From positions 1 through 57,209 of the forward strand of contig NZ_BMWD01000037.1 of assembly GCF_014651055.1 (NCBI RefSeq): a stretch of DNA of 57,209 nt, given 5' to 3'. The notes below the pieces were generated by a model that ran no database searches, was not told where the DNA came from, and saw only the letters and a program-made list of their open reading frames with translations. Position numbers and translations under genes: made by a program. Below are positions 51,894 through 57,209 of this stretch, piece after piece. Origin of the DNA: Streptomyces fructofermentans. Lineage in GTDB: Bacteria > Actinomycetota > Actinomycetes > Streptomycetales > Streptomycetaceae. The first letter of the stretch is position 1. Each line of letters opens with the position of its first letter.

Positions 51894-52823
51894 TCACGCC
51901 TCCGGGCTGGCGGGGACGGCGGCCGTCTCCTGGGAAGCCGGGGACGCCTGGGTGGCCGGGGACGCCGGGTCCGTCCTGGGGGCGCCCCGGAGGATGGAGT
52001 TGCCCTCGTGGGTGGCGTCCGTGCCGGCGACGTCGAGGTCGAGACGGCCGCTGAGGCCGTAGAAGGCGACGGGGTTGCGCCACAGCACCCGGTCGACCTC
52101 GTCCTCGGTGAAGCCCGCCTTCAGCATCGCGTCGGCGACCCGCCGGGTCTTGAGGGGGTCGCTTCTGCCCCAGTCGGCGGCCGAGTTGACCAGTACCTTC
52201 TCCGGGCCGTACTCCCGCAGGACGGCGACCATGCGCTCCTCGTCCATCTTGGTGTCGGGATACACGGAGAAGCCCAGCCAGCAGCCGCCGTCCTTGGCCT
52301 CGGCGACCGTGGTCTCGTTGAGGTGGTCGATCAGGACGCGGTCCGGGGCCAGCGCGGACTCCCGGACGACGTCGAGGGTCCGGCGCAGACCGGCGAGCTT
52401 GTCGCGGTGCGGGGTGTGGACCAGCGCGGGCAGGCCGTGGTCGGCGGCGAGCTGGAGCTGGGCGGAGAGGGCGGCGTCCTCCGCGGGGGTCATCGAGTCG
52501 TAGCCGATCTCGCCGACGGCCACGACGTGGTCCTTGACGAGATAGCGGGGCAGTTCGTCGAGGACGGGGAGGCAGCGGGGGTCGTTGGCCTCCTTGGGGT
52601 TCAGGGCGAGGGTGCAGTGGTGGGCGATGCCGTACTGGGCCGCCCTGAACGGCTCCCAGCCCAGCAGGGCGTCGAAGTAGTCGAGGAAGGAGGCCGGGGA
52701 GGTGCGGGGCTGGCCGAGCCAGAAGGAGGGTTCGACGACGGCGCGGACACCGGCGTCGTACATGGCCTCGTAGTCGTCCGTGGTCCGTGACGTCATGTGG
52801 ATGTGGGGGTCGAAGATGCGCAT
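51894..52823 (-). CDS. TatD-like metal hydrolase (EboB-type)
   Basis: A 309-residue amidohydrolase-fold protein. The metal pair H7/H9 is in FDPHIHMTSRTTDDY, GEIGYDSM gives the bridging Glu, and VHTPHRDK, DHLNE and NSAADWG supply further metal residues. Its ATG shares one base with the EboA stop. The last ~30 residues are a low-complexity Ala/Ser/Pro tail. TatD-like proteins accompany EboA, EboC and EboE in ebo clusters. Confidence 0.83.
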   Translation of the reverse strand: MRIFDPHIHMTSRTTDDYEAMYDAGVRAVVEPSFWLGQPRTSPASFLDYFDALLGWEPFRAAQYGIAHHCTLALNPKEANDPRCLPVLDELPRYLVKDHVVAVGEIGYDSMTPAEDAALSAQLQLAADHGLPALVHTPHRDKLAGLRRTLDVVRESALAPDRVLIDHLNETTVAEAKDGGCWLGFSVYPDTKMDEERMVAVLREYGPEKVLVNSAADWGRSDPLKTRRVADAMLKAGFTEDEVDRVLWRNPVAFYGLSGRLDLDVAGTDATHEGNSILRGAPRTDPASPATQASPASQETAAVPASPEA

Positions 52824-53530
52824 CAGGACTCCTCGCCGTCGGTGCCGTGGGGGGTGCGGGGGCTGCGGGGGCCGGCCGGTGCCGCCGGATGCCCGGTCAG
52901 GGCGAGCACGCGGTCCAGGTCCTCGGGTACGGGACGGCCCGCGGCGGTGCGCTCGGCCGCGTAGTCGCCGAGCATGCGGGCGAGTTCGGGGTCGTCGTGG
53001 GCGCGGCGGGACAGCTCTGCCACGGAGTCCACGGGGACACCGGTGAACAGGCACTTGAGGACGGCGTGCCGCCAGGCGTGGGCGTCGAGGTGACGGGCCG
53101 CGTACGGTCCGACGGCGGCGGCCACCAGGCGGGTGTCGTTGGTCCGCAGCGCGTCCTCGACGACCGGCAGGGCGTCCGGGCCGCGCACCAGGTGGGGCAG
53201 GGCCCGCAGCACGGCGCGGCGTTCGTCGGCGGTGCCCTGGCGGTAGACCCGGGCCAGCGTGGGCGCGTCGGCGCGGGCCGCGTGCAGCAGCAGGACCCGC
53301 GCGGCCTCGGCGTGCTCGGCCCCGCAGCGACGGCCCGCCTCCGCGATCCGCAGTTCCCACACGGAGATGGGCCCGTGGCTGCCCGGATGGGCGGCGGCCT
53401 CGTCGAGCGCCTGGTCGAGCCAGGCGCGGGCACCGCCGTCGAGCGCGACGTCCAGCCGGGTCCGCAGGACGGCGAGCGCCGGCGGGACGGTGTCCGCCCC
53501 GGTGCCGAGGGTGTCGTGGCGGTGGTTCAC
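52823..53530 (-). CDS. eboA: EboA family metabolite traffic protein
   Basis: A 235-residue helical protein without a known fold assignment. The N-terminal LRTRLDVALDGGARAWLDQAL segment and the ARVLLLHAARADAPTLARVYRQGTADERRAVLRAL repeats-like region match my memory of EboA. Its GTG start overlaps the upstream stop (GTGA) and its stop overlaps the TatD start, so it is firmly in the operon. Identification rests on family memory plus context. Confidence 0.72.
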   Translation of the reverse strand: MNHRHDTLGTGADTVPPALAVLRTRLDVALDGGARAWLDQALDEAAAHPGSHGPISVWELRIAEAGRRCGAEHAEAARVLLLHAARADAPTLARVYRQGTADERRAVLRALPHLVRGPDALPVVEDALRTNDTRLVAAAVGPYAARHLDAHAWRHAVLKCLFTGVPVDSVAELSRRAHDDPELARMLGDYAAERTAAGRPVPEDLDRVLALTGHPAAPAGPRSPRTPHGTDGEES

Positions 53531-54639
53531 GGGGTTCTCCCTTCGGGGACGGGATCGCTCTCACCGGGGATCGGCCGGTCGGCGGAGCGCGGTCGGACGG
53601 TCGCTGCCGCGCGGTGGAGGAACGGGAGGGACCGCCGGGCCTGGTCCGGACCGGCGTGGGAGTGGCGGGGCAGTTCGACGGAGACCAGGCCCTGGTAGCC
53701 CACGTCGGCGAGGGCTTCGAGGACGGGCGGGAAGTCGATCTCCCCCTCGCCGAAGGGCAGGTGCTCGTGTACGCCTCGGCGCATGTCCTCGATCTGGACG
53801 TGGCGCAGCCAGGGGGCGGCGGCCCGGACGCAGTCGGCGGGCGGCCGGGGTTCGAGGCACTGGCAGTGGCCGATGTCGAGGGTGAGGCCGAGGGCGTCCG
53901 GGCCGCCGAGTTCGGCGCGCAGCCGGTGGAAGTCGGCGAGGGTGGCCAGGAGGTGGCCCGGTTCGGGTTCGACGGCCAAAGGGACACCTGCGTCGGTGGC
54001 GGCGTCGAGCACCGGGTCCAGGGCTGCGCCGAGGCGCTTCCAGAGGACGTCGTCCACCCACTCCCCGGCCGGTCCGCCCTGATGCGCCCCGGCCGGTCCG
54101 ACCCGGGGCCCACCACCCGTGTCCCACTCCCCCGCGTGGGTCGCGGTCGCATGAGCCGCGCCGGGCGTCTCCCGCGCCGCGACCGCTTCAGGGGCGGGCG
54201 CGCCCTGCCCGGGAGCGGTTTCCGGGCGGATGCCGCTGAAGCAGTGGACCGCCTGCGCTCCGAGGTCGGCGGCGACCCGTACGGCCGTGACCAGCAGGTC
54301 GACGCGCCTGGCGCGCTGCTCGGGGTCCGGGTCGAGGAGTGAGGGGCCGTGCTTGCGGGCCGGGTCGAGGACGTACCGGGCACCCGTCTCCACCGTGACG
54401 CCCAGGCCGAGTTCGCCGAGCCTGCGCGCGATCCGCCGGGTCCTGGCCGTGAGGTCCGGGGCGAGCGGGTCCAGGTGCATGTGGTCGAGGGTCAGGCCCA
54501 CGCCGTCGTAGCCGAGGTCGGCGAGGAGCGCGAGGGCGTCGTCGAGGCGGAGGTCGGTGAGCCCGTTGGTGCCGTAGGAGAAGCGGAGGGGGCCGCCGGT
54601 GCGGACCGGGGCCGTCCGGGGGTTCGGCTGGGGGCTCAT
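53527..54639 (-). CDS. Sugar phosphate isomerase/epimerase-like TIM barrel of the ebo operon
   Basis: A 370-residue AP-endonuclease-2-type barrel. FSYGTNGLTDLRLDDALAL opens it; GVGLTLDHMHLDP, AVEPEPGHLLATL, LTLDIGHCQC and QIEDMRRGVHEHLPFGEG carry the metal and active-site residues. A ~50-residue Gly/Ala/Pro-rich insertion lies near 160-215 and looks like a flexible loop. ATG overlaps the UbiA-like gene's stop (ATGA). It is distinct from EboE and from the exported barrel at 48078, so the operon has three such proteins. Confidence 0.83.
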   Translation of the reverse strand: MSPQPNPRTAPVRTGGPLRFSYGTNGLTDLRLDDALALLADLGYDGVGLTLDHMHLDPLAPDLTARTRRIARRLGELGLGVTVETGARYVLDPARKHGPSLLDPDPEQRARRVDLLVTAVRVAADLGAQAVHCFSGIRPETAPGQGAPAPEAVAARETPGAAHATATHAGEWDTGGGPRVGPAGAHQGGPAGEWVDDVLWKRLGAALDPVLDAATDAGVPLAVEPEPGHLLATLADFHRLRAELGGPDALGLTLDIGHCQCLEPRPPADCVRAAAPWLRHVQIEDMRRGVHEHLPFGEGEIDFPPVLEALADVGYQGLVSVELPRHSHAGPDQARRSLPFLHRAAATVRPRSADRPIPGESDPVPEGRTP

Positions 54640-55835
54640 GTCACGCTCACCTTCCGGCCGAAGCGGCGGGCGGCCGGGGCGAGGGCCGCCGTCAGCAGAG
54701 CGGTGACGGGGGCGCCGGCCCGGGCCGCGAGCGCCGCCTGGAGGGGGATCATGGCCCGGATGCCGCCGCCCACGGCACGCTGGGTGAGCGGGGGCGAGGG
54801 GTTCAGCGCCGCGTGGAGGAGGGGGCGGGCGGAGGTCGCGGCGTACGCGGCGGCGAGCCCCGTCCGCAGGACCGCCTCGGCGGACACCGCGGACCGTGGG
54901 GTGCCGTCCCGCCTCCGACGGCCGGCGTGCTCTGGGCCGGTCGCGCGGGCCACCGACCAGGTCAGTAACGCCGTCGTGGCCAGCGCGCCGAGCGGGGCCC
55001 GTACGGAACCGCCCCGGGTCTCGTGCCGGGAGACCGCGGTGACGGCGAGTGTGTGCCCGGCCAGGGTGAGGGCGGACGGCCATGCCTTCCGGGTGCCGCG
55101 GTCGGCGGCGGCCCCGCCCAGCAGGAGGTCCAGCCCCCGCGCCGCGGCCATGGCCGCGGGGCCCGCGGGTGTGTGCTTGAGGACGAGGTCGTACGACCAG
55201 ACCGTGGCCGCCAGTGCTCCGGCGACCGCGAGCGGAGCGCGGCCCGTCCGGGACGCCAGGGCCAGACCGGCGAGGGTCAGTCCTCCGGCCGCCGCGAGGG
55301 CCGCGTTCGGTGCGACGCGCCCCGACGGCAGCGGGCGGTGCGGGCGGTCCACGGCGTCCTCGGCCCGGTCGGCCCAGTCGTTGAGGGCCATGCCCGCCTC
55401 GTAGAGGCACAGGGACGAGGCGACGGCCAGCAGGGTCCTGGAGTCCGGGCGGGCGCCGACCGCGGCGGCGCCCGCGAGCGCATCACCGGGGACGGTGAAC
55501 AGCGCGGGCAGCCGCAGGAGTTCGGCCCACGCGCGCAGGTCCGGACCCCTCGCGGCGACAGCGGCCGGAGCGGGGTCGGGGGCCGGCGCGGGGTCGGGGG
55601 CGGGCGCGGGGGCGGCGGCCGGCGCGGGGTCGGACGCGGCGGCCGGGTCGCGGTCGGTCACGGGGACCGTGCCCGCGTCCCCGGACGCCGAAGGAACCGG
55701 AACCGACACAGGCACCGGCACCGGCACCGGCACCGGCACCGGCACCGGCACCACCCCGCCGACCGGCGACGGCTCCCGCCCCGGTCCAGCCCCCGCTGCC
55801 GGCAGCCCGGTGCCGCGTCCCCGCGTCCCGCTCAT
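54636..55835 (-). CDS. eboC: UbiA-like prenyltransferase-family membrane protein EboC, with repetitive N-terminus
   Basis: A 399-residue protein. Residues ~28-48 are a Val-Pro repeat and ~64-92 an Ala-Pro-Asp repeat. The UbiA-like membrane domain (about 100-399) follows, with about eight hydrophobic helices. The first aspartate motif N-D-x-x-D-x-x-x-D is intact (NDWADRAEDAVDRP); the second is poor (ARGLDLLLGGAA), so classical prenyl transfer is uncertain. It overlaps genes on both sides by 4 bases. The repeat is encoded by the GGCACC array at 55711. Confidence 0.85.
   Translation of the reverse strand: MSGTRGRGTGLPAAGAGPGREPSPVGGVVPVPVPVPVPVPVPVSVPVPSASGDAGTVPVTDRDPAAASDPAPAAAPAPAPDPAPAPDPAPAAVAARGPDLRAWAELLRLPALFTVPGDALAGAAAVGARPDSRTLLAVASSLCLYEAGMALNDWADRAEDAVDRPHRPLPSGRVAPNAALAAAGGLTLAGLALASRTGRAPLAVAGALAATVWSYDLVLKHTPAGPAAMAAARGLDLLLGGAAADRGTRKAWPSALTLAGHTLAVTAVSRHETRGGSVRAPLGALATTALLTWSVARATGPEHAGRRRRDGTPRSAVSAEAVLRTGLAAAYAATSARPLLHAALNPSPPLTQRAVGGGIRAMIPLQAALAARAGAPVTALLTAALAPAARRFGRKVSVT
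55711..55752. repeat. Hexanucleotide array (GGCACC)7 inside eboC
   Basis: Seven perfect GGCACC units, flanked by degenerate ggaacc copies, encode Val-Pro on the lower strand. The unit is a multiple of three, so copy changes keep frame. Confidence 0.95.
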
Positions 55836-56989
55836 CGCCGCACCTCCGGGACGCCGTCGCGGCCCCCGGGTCGGCGCAGGCGCTCCGCGAGGCCGAGCAG
55901 GCGCGCGTACTGCTCGCCGAGGGCGGCGGGCCCGTTGCCCACCGGATCCTTGAAGTAGAAGCCGAGTTCGCCCAGCGGTCCCGACAGTCCCGCCTCGTGG
56001 GCGCGGGCCACCAGCCGGACGAGGTCGAGGACGAGCGGGGCGGCCAGGGCCGAGTCGCAGCCCTGCCAGGTGGTCTGGAGGACCATCCGGGTGCCGAGGA
56101 AGCCGTCGAACGCGATGTGGTCCCAGGCCGTCTTCCAGTCGCCGAGCGCCGGTACGTCGTCGATGTGGACCTCGCCCTCGGGAACCGTGCCGAGGGTGTC
56201 GGCGAGGACACGTTCCTTGCCCGCGTTCTTCGCCGCCGCGGCGGCCGGGTCGGCCAGGGCGGCGCCGTCGCCGCCGCCCAGCAGGTTCGTACCGGACCAG
56301 GCGCGGACCGCCAGGGCGCGCTGGGCGAACATCGGGCCGAGCACCGACCGCAGCAGGGTCTGGCCGGTCTTGCCGTCGCGTCCGGCGTACGGCAGCCCGC
56401 TCGACCCGGCGGCCGTCGCGAGCGAGGGGTGGTGCAGGCCCGCGGACGGTGTGAAGTTGACGTACGGACAGCCGGCCCGGAGCGCGGCCGCCGCGTAGAG
56501 GGAGCTGGCGGGCAGCGCCGACCCGGTGGGCACGGGCTCGGTGGAGGCCACGTTGACGACGACCGCTCGGGCCAGACCGTGCCGGCCGACGAAGTCGCGC
56601 AGGTCCGAGGCCAGGGACTCGACGAGGTCGTCCTCGTCCCGGGTGTCGCCCGGCAGCGGTCCGCCGATCCGGATCTCCCGGTCTGCGGCGGCCAGTTCGG
56701 CGTGGACGGCGGAGGGCAGGCCCGGCGGCAGGACTCCGCCCGCGGCCAGCGCCTCGGCCCGTTTCGGCAGGGGGCAGTCCACGACGTCGTGGCCGCCGAA
56801 GACGAGGGCGGACAGCGGGGGGAGTCCGCAGTCGGCGAAATCGGGGGTCTCGGTGACCATGCCGGTCGGCGGGTGCAGTCCGGCGGTCACGGCGGCGCAC
56901 CCCGCGACGGCCGTGGTGGCGACGGAGCCGCGGGCCCCGATCAGCCACACCCCGACCCGGGGACGGACGACGGACGGTTCGGCGGACAT
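55832..56989 (-). CDS. ino1: Inositol-3-phosphate synthase (MIPS family), first gene of the ebo operon
   Basis: A 385-residue NAD-dependent cyclase of glucose 6-phosphate. The dinucleotide site VWLIGARGSVATTAVAGCAA is near 14-33, NVASTEP near 142-148, VNFTPSAG near 173-180, and the catalytic lysine region GRDGKTGQTLL near 203-213, with SGTNLLGGGDGAAL following. A second lysine lies in FYFKDPVGNGP. AAGGAGG precedes the ATG. Its stop overlaps the eboC start (ATGA), so it belongs to the ebo operon, where other organisms carry a dehydroquinate-synthase-like cyclase. Confidence 0.9.
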   Translation of the reverse strand: MSAEPSVVRPRVGVWLIGARGSVATTAVAGCAAVTAGLHPPTGMVTETPDFADCGLPPLSALVFGGHDVVDCPLPKRAEALAAGGVLPPGLPSAVHAELAAADREIRIGGPLPGDTRDEDDLVESLASDLRDFVGRHGLARAVVVNVASTEPVPTGSALPASSLYAAAALRAGCPYVNFTPSAGLHHPSLATAAGSSGLPYAGRDGKTGQTLLRSVLGPMFAQRALAVRAWSGTNLLGGGDGAALADPAAAAAKNAGKERVLADTLGTVPEGEVHIDDVPALGDWKTAWDHIAFDGFLGTRMVLQTTWQGCDSALAAPLVLDLVRLVARAHEAGLSGPLGELGFYFKDPVGNGPAALGEQYARLLGLAERLRRPGGRDGVPEVRR

Positions 56990-57179
56990 GGGCAGCCTCC
57001 TTGTCGTACGGGGACCTCAGCAGCCGGATGGGGCGGCGGGGCGTGCGGGTCCGGGCACCGGAACGGGCGGTCCTGGACGAACCGCCCGGGGGACTCCGGG
57101 CCTGGCCGCGACGCCCGCCGGGCACGACCGCGACGGCCCGGGACGGGGCCGCGGCGGATCGGTGCCGGGGGCCGAGGCG

Positions 57180-57209
57180 GTGGGCGGGAGTCCGGCGTCT
57201 CCCGCCCAC
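57180..57209. terminator. Hairpin at the window's right edge
   Basis: A perfect 11-bp stem GTGGGCGGGAG/CTCCCGCCCAC with an 8-base loop ends exactly at the last base. It probably ends a gene beyond the window. The stretch 56990-57179 holds the ino1 ribosome site and presumably the ebo promoter; no other element is evident. Confidence 0.6.

Overview
The window is high-GC chromosomal DNA of a Streptomyces-type actinomycete. The signs are strong G/C bias at third codon positions, frequent GTG starts, start-stop overlaps inside operons, a TgmA/TgmB graspetide pair and an Ebo gene cluster. Several neighbourhoods (pgi, 6-phosphogluconate dehydrogenase, a divergent GTP cyclohydrolase II with a creatininase and a PTPS homologue) resemble, from memory, the SCO6650-SCO6659 region of S. 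coelicolor. I found no insertion sequence, prophage, integrase or CRISPR array. All functions are read from sequence motifs and family knowledge; nothing was searched.

Layout. 1-1767: end of a pentose-phosphate operon (pgi C-terminus, 6-phosphogluconate dehydrogenase, histidine phosphatase). 1913-7281: quinate/shikimate catabolism (3-dehydroshikimate dehydratase, quinate/shikimate dehydrogenase, TetR regulator, MHS-type permease), with a sequence motif shared by both promoter regions. 7446-8643: graspetide RiPP locus (ATP-grasp ligase tgmB, precursor tgmA), preceded by about 0.9 kb with only doubtful small ORFs. 9592-12960: a saccharopine-dehydrogenase pair plus an FAD oxidoreductase. 13493-21148: an eight-gene cryptic pathway. 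It holds a GTP cyclohydrolase II carrying the Tyr-to-Met change linked to FAPy formation, a creatininase-family enzyme, a flippase-like membrane protein, a methyltransferase, a glycosyltransferase, a PTPS homologue lacking key residues, an MDR dehydrogenase and a CDP-alcohol phosphotransferase.

21680-27271: FtsX-type ABC exporter divergent from a NarL-type two-component system. 27543-29993: EF-G paralogue preceded by a short leader ORF with a strong ribosome binding site. 30227-32809: N-formylglutamate amidohydrolase and a membrane Ser/Thr kinase whose outer domain resembles the PA-IL (LecA) lectin. 33425-37124: AhpD-like protein, L,D-transpeptidase, tRNA-Leu(GAG) and a DUF2254 membrane protein. 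37201-47742: oxalate catabolism (aldehyde dehydrogenase, SucCD paralogues, oxalyl-CoA decarboxylase, formyl-CoA transferase, a single-chain ADP-forming acyl-CoA ligase, OFA transporter) around a divergent promoter with a perfect dyad. 48078-56989: a leftward operon of the ebo metabolite-traffic type, with an inositol-3-phosphate synthase as first gene.

How genes cooperate. The quinate module would import quinate or shikimate and turn it into protocatechuate. The oxalate module imports oxalate, cycles CoA through Frc, decarboxylates with Oxc, and may conserve energy through ADP-forming ligases. The best candidates for undescribed biology are the FAPy-type pathway at 13.5-21.1 kb and the ebo operon with a MIPS-type cyclase.
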